Assembly: GCA_003242495.1 (NCBI GenBank)
Contig: QGUO01000020.1
Coordinates: forward strand, 1-17,298
DNA length: 17,298 nucleotides
Direction of reading: 5' to 3'
Source of the DNA: Pseudomonadota bacterium
GTDB taxonomy: Bacteria > Pseudomonadota > Gammaproteobacteria > Steroidobacterales > Steroidobacteraceae
The notes beneath the pieces were generated by a model. That model searched no databases. It saw only the letters and a list, made by a program, of their open reading frames with translations, and had not been told where the DNA came from. Made by a program: the position numbers and the translations under genes. Shown here piece by piece: positions 1 to 9,490 of the stretch (positions within the stretch are counted from its first letter, which is position 1; the number at the start of each line of letters is the position of its first letter).

Positions 1-543
1 TCGGTCGATCTGCATGCCTTGCGCAGCGCGCTCGAGTCCATTCCCTGGGTCGACCACGCGCGCGTCGAGCGCCGTTGGCCGAGCGGCGTACGCGTGCTGC
101 TCACCGAGCACGTGCCGGCGGCGCGCTGGGGCGAGGACGGCTTGATGAACACGCGCGGCGAGCTGTTCATGAGTAACGTGCGGCACGTGCCGCCGGAGCT
201 GCCGCAGCTCATCGGACCGGAAGGCACGCAGGCGCAGGTGGCCAAACGCTACCTGGAAACCTATCCGCGCCTGCTCGCCGTGGGCTTGCGGCTCGCCAGC
301 GTCGAGCTCGATCCCCGCGGGGCATGGGAGCTGACGCTCAGCAATGGCGTGCGCGTACGTCTCGGTCGGCGCGACGTCGACGAGCGCCTCGAACGGTTCA
401 TACGCGCGGCGAGCCCACTGGTGGCGGCGCGCAGCGGCGAGGTCGCCTACATCGACCTGCGCTACAGCAATGGTTTCGCAGTGGGCTGGAACGCGCCGCC
501 GACGCGCGTCGCCCGCAGCAACGACCCTTCGCCCGGCGGATAG
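1..543 (+). CDS. ftsQ: Cell division protein FtsQ, C-terminal part (5' end outside window)
   Basis: The frame is open from the first base and ends at TAG 541-543, giving about 180 residues of the C-terminal part. FtsQ is a bitopic inner-membrane protein whose periplasmic part joins FtsB and FtsL in the divisome. The visible start (LESIPWVDHARVERRWP) looks like the end of the POTRA domain. It is followed by the beta-domain typical of FtsQ (MNTRGELF, then a variable stretch, then LTLSNGVRVRLGR and YIDLRYSNGFAVGW). The N-terminal cytoplasmic tail and membrane helix are missing because the window begins inside the gene. It sits 18 nt upstream of ftsA, the normal dcw order, and was probably co-transcribed with it. 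Identity is secure because of ftsA and ftsZ next door; FtsQ alone is poorly conserved. Confidence 0.93.
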   Translation, partial: SVDLHALRSALESIPWVDHARVERRWPSGVRVLLTEHVPAARWGEDGLMNTRGELFMSNVRHVPPELPQLIGPEGTQAQVAKRYLETYPRLLAVGLRLASVELDPRGAWELTLSNGVRVRLGRRDVDERLERFIRAASPLVAARSGEVAYIDLRYSNGFAVGWNAPPTRVARSNDPSPGG

Positions 544-561
544 AGGTGTCGAGTACAGAGA

Positions 562-1797
562 ATGGCTAGGAAGAACGATCGCAATCTCATTGTCGGTCTG
601 GACATCGGAACCTCGAAGGTGGTGGCCATCGTGGGTGAGATCACGCCCACCGGCACCATCGAGGTGGCAGGTCTCGGCTCGCATCCTTCGCGTGGCCTGA
701 AGCGCGGCGTGGTGGTGAACATCGAGTCCACCGTGCAGTCGATCCAGCGCGCGGTCGAGGAGGCGGAGCTCATGGCCGGCTGTGAGATCCATTCGGTGTA
801 CACCGGCATCGCGGGCAGCCACGTGCGCAGCCTCAACTCGCATGGCATCGTCGCCATCCGCAACAAGGAGGTGACCGGCGAGGACGTCGAGCGGGTGATC
901 GATGCGGCGCGTGCGGTGGCCATTCCCGCCGACCAGAAGATCCTGCACATCCTGCCGCAGGAGTTCCTGATCGACAGCCAGGAGGGTATTCGTGAGCCCA
1001 TTGGCATGTCGGGCGTGCGCCTCGAGGCCAAGGTGCACATCGTCACCGGCGCCGAGAGCGCGGCACAGAACATCGTCAAGTGCGTGCAGCGCTGCGGCTT
1101 GCACGTGGAGGACATCGTGCTCGAGCAACTCGCCTCGAGCCATGCCGTACTGGCCGAGGACGAGAAGGAGCTTGGTGTGTGCCTGGTGGACATCGGCGGC
1201 GGCACAACCGATATCGCGGTGTTCTCGGGCGGCGCGATCCGCCATACCGCGGTGATCCCGATCGCGGGCGACCAGGTCACCAATGACATCGCGGTGAGCC
1301 TGCGCACGCCGACGCACCACGCCGAGGAGATCAAGGTCAAGTACGCGTGTGCCCTGTCGCAGCTCGCCAACTCCGATGAAACCATCGAGGTGCCGAGCGT
1401 CGGCGATCGTCCGCCGCGGCGGCTTGCGCGCCAGACGCTCGCCGAAGTCGTCGAGCCGCGCTACGAGGAGCTGTTCGCGATCATTCGCGAGGAGCTGCGC
1501 CGCTCGGGGTTCGAGGAAGTCATCGCCGCGGGCGTGGTGCTCACCGGCGGCAGCGCCAAGATGGAGGGCGCGGTGGAGCTTGCCGAGGAGGTGTTCCACA
1601 TGCCGGTGCGCATGGGGGTGCCGCAACACATCAGCGGGCTGGTCGACGTGGTGCGCAACCCGATCCACTCGACGGGCGTCGGGCTGTTGCTCTACGGCCG
1701 GGAGAACTACCTGCGCGGCCGGCGCGATCTGCCGCTGGGCAGCAACGTGCGCAATGCCTGGGAGCGGATGCGGGCGTGGTTCCAGGGGAACTTCTGA
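562..1797 (+). CDS. ftsA: Cell division protein FtsA
   Basis: FtsA is an actin-like ATPase that tethers FtsZ filaments to the inner membrane and recruits later divisome proteins. The 411 residues match the family length (E. coli about 420). Visible motifs are phosphate-1 GLDIGTSK (12-19), phosphate-2 VDIGGGTTD (209-217) and the adenosine-binding LTGGS (about 327-331). The family-specific 1C region contains QEGIREPIGMSGVRLEAKVH. The last residues (NAWERMRAWFQGNF) form an amphipathic helix equivalent to the membrane-targeting sequence of E. coli FtsA. The ATG at 562 gives the expected N-terminus; purine-rich AGAGG at 542-546 is rather far upstream and CAGAG just before the start is close. It lies between ftsQ and ftsZ. 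Confidence 0.98.
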   Translation: MARKNDRNLIVGLDIGTSKVVAIVGEITPTGTIEVAGLGSHPSRGLKRGVVVNIESTVQSIQRAVEEAELMAGCEIHSVYTGIAGSHVRSLNSHGIVAIRNKEVTGEDVERVIDAARAVAIPADQKILHILPQEFLIDSQEGIREPIGMSGVRLEAKVHIVTGAESAAQNIVKCVQRCGLHVEDIVLEQLASSHAVLAEDEKELGVCLVDIGGGTTDIAVFSGGAIRHTAVIPIAGDQVTNDIAVSLRTPTHHAEEIKVKYACALSQLANSDETIEVPSVGDRPPRRLARQTLAEVVEPRYEELFAIIREELRRSGFEEVIAAGVVLTGGSAKMEGAVELAEEVFHMPVRMGVPQHISGLVDVVRNPIHSTGVGLLLYGRENYLRGRRDLPLGSNVRNAWERMRAWFQGNF

Positions 1798-1985
1798 GAG
1801 GTGGTCGGGCGGTGCCGCCCGGTCCTGCCGCGTGCAGCAAGGCAACGAAACACGGGGAAGGCAAGCGGGAATACAGAACGAAATGACGGAAACGCTGAAG
1901 GGCGGACGGAGCGTGCAGGGCGGGGCCTGCGCGTACGTCCGGTGATCGACGAAAAAGCTTTTGTCCAATATCGAGGGGACTAACG
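1798..1985 (+). promoter_or_regulatory. ftsA-ftsZ spacer: hairpin and ftsZ ribosome binding site
   Basis: This 188-nt spacer holds no gene. Just after the ftsA stop there is a GC-rich inverted repeat at 1806-1821 (CGGGCGG / CCGCCCG) with no following T run. A palindrome AAAAGCTTTT lies at 1953-1962. The ftsZ Shine-Dalgarno is GAGGGG at 1973-1978, 7 nt before the ATG. CAATAT at 1966-1971 could be a weak -10, but no good -35 goes with it. The spacer is long enough to hold an ftsZ-specific promoter, which is usual for ftsZ, but I cannot place one with confidence. Confidence 0.4.
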
Positions 1986-3170
1986 ATGTTCGTACTAGCA
2001 GATACCGAAAGCCAAGGCGCCGTGATCAAGGTGGTCGGCGTGGGCGGCGGCGGCGGCAACGCCGTGGCGCACATGCTCACGAGCGGGATCGAGGGCGTGG
2101 ATTTCATTTGCCTCAATACCGACGCGCAGGCGCTCAAGCACTCCAAGGTGAAAGTGAGCATGCAGATCGGCAGCAACATCACCAAGGGGCTCGGCGCCGG
2201 CGCCAATCCGGAAGTCGGCCGCCAGGCGGCGATGGAGGACCGTGACCGCATCGTGGAGATCGTCGAAGGCTCCGACATGCTGTTCATCACCGCCGGCATG
2301 GGCGGCGGCACCGGGACGGGCGCCGCACCGGTTGTGGCGCAGGTGGCCAAGGAACTCGGCATCCTGACGGTGGCGGTGGTCACCAAGCCGTTCGAGATGG
2401 AAGGTACGAAGCGCCAGGCTGCGGCGGAGATGGGCATTGCCGAGCTCAGCAAGCACGTCGATTCGCTCATCACCATCCCGAACCAGAAGCTGCTGTCGGT
2501 GCTCGGCACGGACGTGACGCTGCTCGATGCGTTCAAGGCTGCGAACCAGGTGCTGCAGGGCGCGGTGCAGGGTATTGCCGAGCTCATCACCCGTCCGGGC
2601 ATGATCAACGTCGACTTCGCCGACGTACGCACCGTGATGGCCGAGACCGGCATGGCCATGATGGGCTCGGGCACGGCCAGCGGCGAGAATCGGGCGCGCG
2701 AGGCTGCCGAAGCCGCCGTATCGAGCCCGTTGCTCGAGGATGTGAACCTTTCCGGGGCGCACGGCCTGTTGATCAACGTGACCGCGGGGCTGGATCTGCG
2801 CACCAGCGAGTTCAGCGCGGTCGGCGATACCGTCAAGCAGTTCGCGTCCGAGGACGCCAACGTGGTCGTCGGGTGCGTGATCGATCCGGAGATGAGCGAC
2901 GAAATCCGGGTGACGGTCGTGGCGACGGGCATCGGCCGGCCGAGCCCGCAGCAGGAGCATCCTCAGCACGAGGGGCGGCGCATGACCGCGATCGCCGGTG
3001 GACGCAGCCGTGTCGTGCCGACGCTCGATGACCTGCACGTGCCCACCTACATCCGCAATCAACGGGACCAATATCAGGGATTGTCGCGCCGTGCAGCCGG
3101 GGACGGCCTCACTGTCGACGACGCGTCGATGCTGGATATTCCCGCATTCCTGCGCCGTCAGGCGGATTGA
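1986..3170 (+). CDS. ftsZ: Cell division protein FtsZ
   Basis: FtsZ is the tubulin-like GTPase that polymerises into the cytokinetic Z ring at midcell. The 394 residues match the family (E. coli 383). Visible are the N-terminal nucleotide-binding VGVGGGGGNAV (17-27), LNTDAQAL (43-50) and the tubulin signature GGGTGTG (106-112) followed by AAPVVAQVAKELGILTVAVVTKPF. The T7 synergy loop region NVDFADVRTVM is present. After residue about 315 comes a short low-complexity linker rich in Gln, His and Arg. The C-terminal conserved peptide DIPAFLRRQAD, which binds FtsA and ZipA, is nearly identical to the E. coli peptide. The start is supported by a strong Shine-Dalgarno (GAGGGG, spacing 7). Confidence 0.99.
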   Translation: MFVLADTESQGAVIKVVGVGGGGGNAVAHMLTSGIEGVDFICLNTDAQALKHSKVKVSMQIGSNITKGLGAGANPEVGRQAAMEDRDRIVEIVEGSDMLFITAGMGGGTGTGAAPVVAQVAKELGILTVAVVTKPFEMEGTKRQAAAEMGIAELSKHVDSLITIPNQKLLSVLGTDVTLLDAFKAANQVLQGAVQGIAELITRPGMINVDFADVRTVMAETGMAMMGSGTASGENRAREAAEAAVSSPLLEDVNLSGAHGLLINVTAGLDLRTSEFSAVGDTVKQFASEDANVVVGCVIDPEMSDEIRVTVVATGIGRPSPQQEHPQHEGRRMTAIAGGRSRVVPTLDDLHVPTYIRNQRDQYQGLSRRAAGDGLTVDDASMLDIPAFLRRQAD

Positions 3171-3281
3171 GGACGGGCGCCGACCGGGGGACACGCGGCC
3201 GCTGGGCCTTCGCCGAAAGGCGCAGGCCGGTCCGTTCCCCCTGGGCCGCGAGCCGGACGGCGTGATCCGGCGCGCGGAGAC

Positions 3282-3310
3282 TTGCCCGTGTGCGGGTGCG
3301 GTGCTACGGT
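3282..3310 (+). promoter_or_regulatory. Possible sigma-70 promoter upstream of lpxC
   Basis: The 285-nt ftsZ-lpxC spacer contains TTGCCC at 3282-3287 and TACGGT at 3305-3310 with a 17-nt spacer. TGC directly precedes the -10, giving an extended -10 arrangement. The match to consensus is modest. The same spacer holds a GAAA-capped hairpin at 3205-3228 without a T run. No open frame in the spacer looks like a gene. Confidence 0.3.
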
Positions 3311-3455
3311 GCGCGCGGCCCGTGGTCTCGCCTGGATACGCGTACCTCGATCGCTCGAGGCGTGTCGCCGTGCAGGGTGGCGCTTCCCACCCCCTGCCGC
3401 TTATGGATTGAAGGAATTGAGTCTTGCCATGGGCCTACGTGCCGAGTCGACCCCG

Positions 3456-4376
3456 ATGCTGCGACAACGAACACTGAAGAACACCATCCGCGCCAGCGGC
3501 GTGGGGCTGCATTCGGGCAAAAAAGTGCTGATGGTGTTGCACCCGGCCCCCGCGGACACCGGCGTGGTCTTTCGACGCACCGACCTGCCCAACGCCGTGG
3601 AGATCCGCGCGTACGCCGAGAACGTGGGCGAGACGATGCTCGGTACCACGCTCGTTCAAGACGGTGTGCGCGTGGCGACCGTCGAGCACCTGCTGTCGGC
3701 GTTCGCCGGACTGGGCATCGACAATGCCTACGTCGAGTTGTCGGCCGAGGAAGTGCCGATCATGGATGGCAGCGCTGGTCCGTTCGTGTTCCTGCTGCAG
3801 TCGGCGGGCATCATCGAGCAGGCGGCGCCGAAGCGGTTTGCCCGCATCCTCGAGCCGGTCGAGGTCGTGGACGGCGACAAGTGGGCGCGTTTCGAGCCTT
3901 TCAACGGCTTCAAGCTGAATTTCGAGATCGAATTCAATCATCCGATCTTCAAGACGCACGCGCAGACTGCCTCGATGGAGTTTTCGACCACTTCCTTCCT
4001 GCGCGAGATCAGCCGCGCGCGTACGTTCGGGTTCATGCGCGATCTCGAATCGCTGCGCGCGCGCAACTTGGCGCTCGGCGGAACCATGGACAATGCAATC
4101 GTGCTCGACGACCAGCGCGTCCTGAACGAGGACGGGCTGCGCTACGAGGACGAGTTCGTCAAGCACAAGATTCTCGATGCCATCGGCGATCTGTACCTCC
4201 TCGGACGCAGCCTGATCGGGGAGTTCAGCGGCCACAAATCCGGCCATGCCCTCAACAATCGCTTGCTGCGGGAGCTGATCGCCCGTCCGCAGGCCTGGGA
4301 AGAGGTGACCTTCGAGAATCCCGAAGAAGCGCCCATCGTCTACATGCCCGCGACCGCCATGGCGGTGAACGCCTGA
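3456..4376 (+). CDS. lpxC: UDP-3-O-acyl-N-acetylglucosamine deacetylase LpxC
   Basis: LpxC is the zinc deacetylase of the first committed step of lipid A synthesis, in the cytosol. From ATG 3456 the protein has 306 residues (E. coli 305) and starts MLRQRTLKNTI, which aligns end to end with the E. coli start. Zinc ligands H78 (in VEHL), H237 and D241 (in HKILDAIGD) are present, as are catalytic E77 and H264 (in SGHALNN). Each is offset by one from E. coli numbering. An in-frame ATG at 3429 adds nine residues (MGLRAESTP); AAGGA at 3411-3415 stands 13 nt before it, while 3456 lacks an obvious Shine-Dalgarno, so 3429 remains possible. In E. coli LpxC is degraded by FtsH through its C-terminus, which here ends in hydrophobic TAMAVNA. 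Confidence 0.98.
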   Translation: MLRQRTLKNTIRASGVGLHSGKKVLMVLHPAPADTGVVFRRTDLPNAVEIRAYAENVGETMLGTTLVQDGVRVATVEHLLSAFAGLGIDNAYVELSAEEVPIMDGSAGPFVFLLQSAGIIEQAAPKRFARILEPVEVVDGDKWARFEPFNGFKLNFEIEFNHPIFKTHAQTASMEFSTTSFLREISRARTFGFMRDLESLRARNLALGGTMDNAIVLDDQRVLNEDGLRYEDEFVKHKILDAIGDLYLLGRSLIGEFSGHKSGHALNNRLLRELIARPQAWEEVTFENPEEAPIVYMPATAMAVNA

Positions 4377-4592
4377 GCGACGCTCCCGATCGCCTCGCCG
4401 CGCGCCGGGTCGCGCTCAGCCCGCGAGCGAAGCCGGGGGGCTCGAGCCGTTCAGTAGCGCCCTCGAACCGGCCCTGGGGGCCTGGGTTCGCGGCACGGGC
4501 GGCCATCGCATCCGGCAAGACGGCTGCGGGAGCAGGCTCGGCGCACCGCGGACCGGCGCCGGTCGGGCCCCCGGCGGAACGGCCGGCCCGAA

Positions 4593-4889
4593 TCAGGCGC
4601 GCGCGCCGACGCGAAATTTCACCTTTGCGACCTGTGTCTCACCCGCCGCCCGCAGGCGCTCGATCACGGTCTGCTCCAGAAACCGCAAACGCGAGCACCA
4701 GGCCGCCGAATCCACCGTGACGATCAGGGTTTCGTCGGCGTAACTCGCTGAAATCACGTGATCTTTGTCCGGGGCAGGGAGCGCGTCGCGCACCCGCCCG
4801 GCGAGGTCGAGCGCGGCCTTTGCACGCCGTTCCAGTGCCTCGATCCCGGCGCCGAGGCTCGCCGCCAGCGGCTTAAATCCCTCCGACAT
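4593..4889 (-). CDS. dciA: DUF721 / DciA-like protein
   Basis: The protein has 98 residues from the ATG at 4889 (MSEGFKPLAASL). The C-terminal two thirds match the DUF721 pattern as I recall it: an LIVTVDSAAWCSRLRFLE core with W64, a helix, then a closing VKFRVGA strand. DciA proteins load or assist the replicative helicase DnaB in bacteria that lack DnaC, and carry a KH-like domain. In many beta- and gammaproteobacteria a DUF721 gene lies between lpxC and secA, as here. It converges on lpxC (216-nt gap) and diverges from the riboswitch leader (about 70 nt apart). The reading frame is open far upstream of this ATG, but that part overlaps the peptidase gene and is not credible. The helicase-loading role is inferred from the family. 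Confidence 0.82.
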   Translation of the reverse strand: MSEGFKPLAASLGAGIEALERRAKAALDLAGRVRDALPAPDKDHVISASYADETLIVTVDSAAWCSRLRFLEQTVIERLRAAGETQVAKVKFRVGARA

Positions 4890-4923
4890 GGTCCGATCTA
4901 CCTCAACTGTGTGGGCCAGGCGC

Positions 4924-4953
4924 TTGATATTTTGTGGTTGGATTCTGCATATT
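4924..4953 (+). promoter_or_regulatory. Promoter candidate for the riboswitch-M23 peptidase transcript
   Basis: TTGATA (4924-4929; five of six matches to the -35 consensus) and CATATT (4948-4953; four of six to the -10) are separated by 18 nt. The predicted start, about 4960, falls at the 5' edge of the riboswitch, which is what a dedicated riboswitch promoter should do. This AT-rich patch stands out from the surrounding GC-rich sequence. Confidence 0.6.
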
Positions 4954-4958
4954 CCGTG

Positions 4959-5067
4959 CTCTGTCAAGGGCAAACCCGTCGAAAGGCGGGGACGCAAAGC
5001 CACCGGTCTAAGGGTGACCCCGCGGGCGACCGCCGCGCGTGGCGCCAACGATAGCGGGGTTGCCAGG
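4959..5067 (+). ncRNA. Cyclic di-GMP-I riboswitch (GEMM-I)
   Basis: The sequence follows the GEMM-I consensus closely. AGGGCAAACC (4967-4976) is followed by a six-pair hairpin CCCGTC-GAAA-GGCGGG (4975-4990) with the diagnostic GAAA tetraloop. Next comes the invariant junction GACGCAAAGCC (4991-5001). The second arm begins ACCGGTCTAA, carrying the CTAA part of the tetraloop receptor, and has a longer than usual GC-rich tip (CGCGG 5021-5025 with CCGCG 5033-5037). It closes with ATAGCGGGGTTGCC (5051-5064). Mapped by eye onto the V. cholerae Vc2 aptamer, the ligand-contacting G20 is G here, which favours c-di-GMP over the G20A-type cGAMP sensors; C92 is also retained. It lies upstream of the M23 peptidase gene on the same strand. 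Confidence 0.93.
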
Positions 5068-5150
5068 ATGTACAACACGAACCACAACGGTTTCACGTCC
5101 ATCTCCAGCGGCCTTCCGCCCTGCGGTCTGGCTCTTGCGATCGAGCGGGC

Positions 5151-5174
5151 GGGCGCGTGCGCCCGTGTCATTTT
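5151..5174 (+). terminator. Possible intrinsic terminator-like hairpin in the riboswitch leader
   Basis: GGGCG (5151-5155) pairs with CGCCC (5160-5164) around a CGTG loop. It is followed after a few bases by TTTT (5171-5174), between the aptamer and the peptidase start. The U run is short and begins 6 nt after the stem, so a working terminator is uncertain. It could be the expression platform of the riboswitch. Confidence 0.3.
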
Positions 5175-5207
5175 GCGGTCGCGCACGTACGCGAGGTCTG
5201 GATTGTC

Positions 5208-6131
5208 ATGAATGTCATCGTCTACTCGAAGCGCCTGGGGCGGGCACGCCAGTTCGAGCTCGACCGCCCGGCAGCGCTGACGGTGACGATCGCAAGCGTA
5301 GTGTTCGTGCTGGCCGGCGTCTTGTTCGCCGGCATCTACCTGGGCCGCAGCGGCCTGCTCTTCGACCCCCTCGCCCATACGCGCGAATTGAGTCGCAAGC
5401 TCGAGGAGCAGGGCGAGCAGGTGGCGGCCGCCCGGCGGGAGCTCGACGAGCGGCTCGATGCGCTCGCGAGCCGGGTGGGGCAGATGAACGCGCACGTCAT
5501 CCGGCTGGATGCCCTCGGCCGGCGGCTCACGGAAATGGCCAAGCTCGACAAGGGCGAGTTCAACTTCGACAGCGCCCCGGCGCTCGGCGGCCCCGAGGGG
5601 CTGGTGCAGGGCGCCGCAGTGGCCGGCGCGGAGCTCACCGCGATGCTCGATGACCTGGCGGCGCAGATCCGCGACCGTGAGCGCCAGCTCAGCGTCCTGG
5701 AAAGCCTGATCTCCACCCGTAACCTGAACAAGCAGATCGTCCCCGGGGGGCGCCCGGTGATGCAGGGCTGGATCTCCTCCTATTTCGGCAAGCGCGCCGA
5801 TCCCTTCACGGGCCGCACGGCCTGGCACACCGGCGTGGACTTCGCGGCGCCGCCGGGCTCGCAGGTGGTCGCCGTGGCCTCGGGCGTGGTGACCTACTCG
5901 AAGGACCGCTTCGGCTATGGCAAGACCGTGGAGATCAATCACGGCAATGGCTACGTCACCCGGTATGCCCACAATGCCGATCTGCTGGTGGAGGTGGGCG
6001 ACAGGGTGCAGAAGGGCGATCCCATCGCGCTGATCGGCTCGACCGGCCGCTCGACGGGCCCGCACCTGCACTTCGAGGTGCTGCGCCAGGGCCGCCCAGT
6101 CGATCCGATGAGCTTCGTCCGGCAACGGTAA
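5208..6131 (+). CDS. Membrane-anchored M23 family peptidoglycan endopeptidase
   Basis: The 307-residue protein starts MNVIVYSKRLGRARQ at ATG 5208, preceded by GAGG (5193-5196) at 11 nt. In-frame GTG 5157 would add 17 residues but lies in the terminator-like hairpin. Layout: short basic cytoplasmic tail; one membrane helix (about 22-46); an alanine/glutamate-rich coiled coil (about 57-115); and a C-terminal LytM/M23 domain (about 185-300). Zinc-site motifs are complete: H207xxxD211 (HTGVD) and H286-L-H288 (HLHFEV), plus the conserved YAHN. It should therefore be an active periplasmic zinc endopeptidase that cuts peptidoglycan cross-links, not a degenerate EnvC/NlpD-type activator. M23 genes commonly sit just before secA in beta- and gammaproteobacteria. 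The c-di-GMP riboswitch immediately upstream probably controls it. The exact physiological role (elongation, separation or appendage assembly) is unknown. Confidence 0.92.
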   Translation: MNVIVYSKRLGRARQFELDRPAALTVTIASVVFVLAGVLFAGIYLGRSGLLFDPLAHTRELSRKLEEQGEQVAAARRELDERLDALASRVGQMNAHVIRLDALGRRLTEMAKLDKGEFNFDSAPALGGPEGLVQGAAVAGAELTAMLDDLAAQIRDRERQLSVLESLISTRNLNKQIVPGGRPVMQGWISSYFGKRADPFTGRTAWHTGVDFAAPPGSQVVAVASGVVTYSKDRFGYGKTVEINHGNGYVTRYAHNADLLVEVGDRVQKGDPIALIGSTGRSTGPHLHFEVLRQGRPVDPMSFVRQR

Positions 6132-6273
6132 GGGGCGAGACGGCCGGCCAGAGGCCCAGGGGGAGCGTTCTGGATGGGATCTCCTGCCGGGAACCGCGCC
6201 GGCGCGCCGCTTGAAAGCCGCCGCGCGTCCCACACATCCCTACCGGCACGGCCGGTGCGCACCCGGCCGCGTG

Positions 6274-6279
6274 TACAAT
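6274..6279 (+). promoter_or_regulatory. Possible -10 element upstream of secA
   Basis: TACAAT matches the -10 consensus in five of six positions and lies 33 nt before the secA GTG. No convincing -35 is found at the right distance. A hairpin ACCGGC-ACG-GCCGGT (6242-6256) lies just upstream. The 181-nt gap from the peptidase stop leaves room for a secA promoter. The spacer encodes no recognisable SecM. Confidence 0.35.
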
Positions 6280-6312
6280 ACAGCGCTTTATCGTCCCACC
6301 GGAGTTTCCAGC

Positions 6313-9054
<2,742 letters not shown>

Positions 9055-9079
9055 GGACGCCTCTGCGGGGGAGGCCGTC

Positions 9080-9490
9080 CTGAGCACCGCGACCATTCAT
9101 GTGGTGGCCGGCGCGCTGTTCGATGCGGCCGGCCGCGTGCTGATCGCGCAGCGCCCGCCCGGCAAGCACATGGCCGGAGGATGGGAGTTTCCCGGGGGCA
9201 AGCTCGCGCACGGCGAGGAGCGGCGCGCGGGTCTCGTGCGTGAGCTGCGCGAGGAGCTCGGCGTCGAGGTGCTGGCGGCGACCGAGGTCATCGCCTATGT
9301 TCATGAGTATCCCGAGACCCGCGTACTGCTCGACCTGTGGCGGGTGACGGAGTACCGTGGCGAGCCGCAACCGCTCGACGGCCAGGCGCTGCGCTGGGTG
9401 CGACTCGAGGAGTTGCCCGAGGCCGGTCTGCTCGAGGCGGATCGCCCCATGATCGCGGCACTGTGCAAGGAACGATTTCGTGCATCCTGA
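9080..9490 (+). CDS. mutT: MutT-family Nudix hydrolase (probable CTG start)
   Basis: MutT hydrolyses 8-oxo-dGTP and so prevents A:T to C:G transversions. The Nudix box GX5EX7REUXEEXGU is complete at residues 40-62. EFPGGK, the preceding MAGGWEF and the C-terminal ALRWVRLEEL are also typical. Read from CTG 9080 the protein has 136 residues (E. coli about 130) and begins LSTATIHVVAGALFD, which preserves the first beta strand. A strong Shine-Dalgarno GGGGGAGG (9067-9074) lies 5 nt before this CTG. The nearest conventional in-frame start is GTG 9101, which cuts into the first strand and lies 26 nt from that Shine-Dalgarno. I therefore prefer the rare CTG, with moderate confidence. The gene starts 25 nt after the secA stop and overlaps tesB by 11 nt. 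Confidence 0.9.
   Translation: MSTATIHVVAGALFDAAGRVLIAQRPPGKHMAGGWEFPGGKLAHGEERRAGLVRELREELGVEVLAATEVIAYVHEYPETRVLLDLWRVTEYRGEPQPLDGQALRWVRLEELPEAGLLEADRPMIAALCKERFRAS

Noticed and set aside
1995..3194. Long minus-strand frame of about 400 codons opposite ftsZ
   Set aside because: It mirrors ftsZ codon structure, is rich in Arg/His/Ala with no motif, and comes from the high GC third position of the real gene.
4551..4564. 14-bp palindrome GACCGGCGCCGGTC between convergent lpxC and dciA as a bidirectional terminator or site
   Set aside because: No flanking A/T runs and strong GC bias make it weak evidence for any function.
4890..6233. N-terminal extension of the minus-strand DUF721 frame to more than 500 residues
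   Set aside because: The extension lies opposite the riboswitch and the M23 peptidase, has no motif, and the 98-residue form matches the family.
9101..9490. GTG 9101 as the mutT start
   Set aside because: It removes part of the first Nudix strand and lies 26 nt from the only good Shine-Dalgarno, which instead fits CTG 9080.
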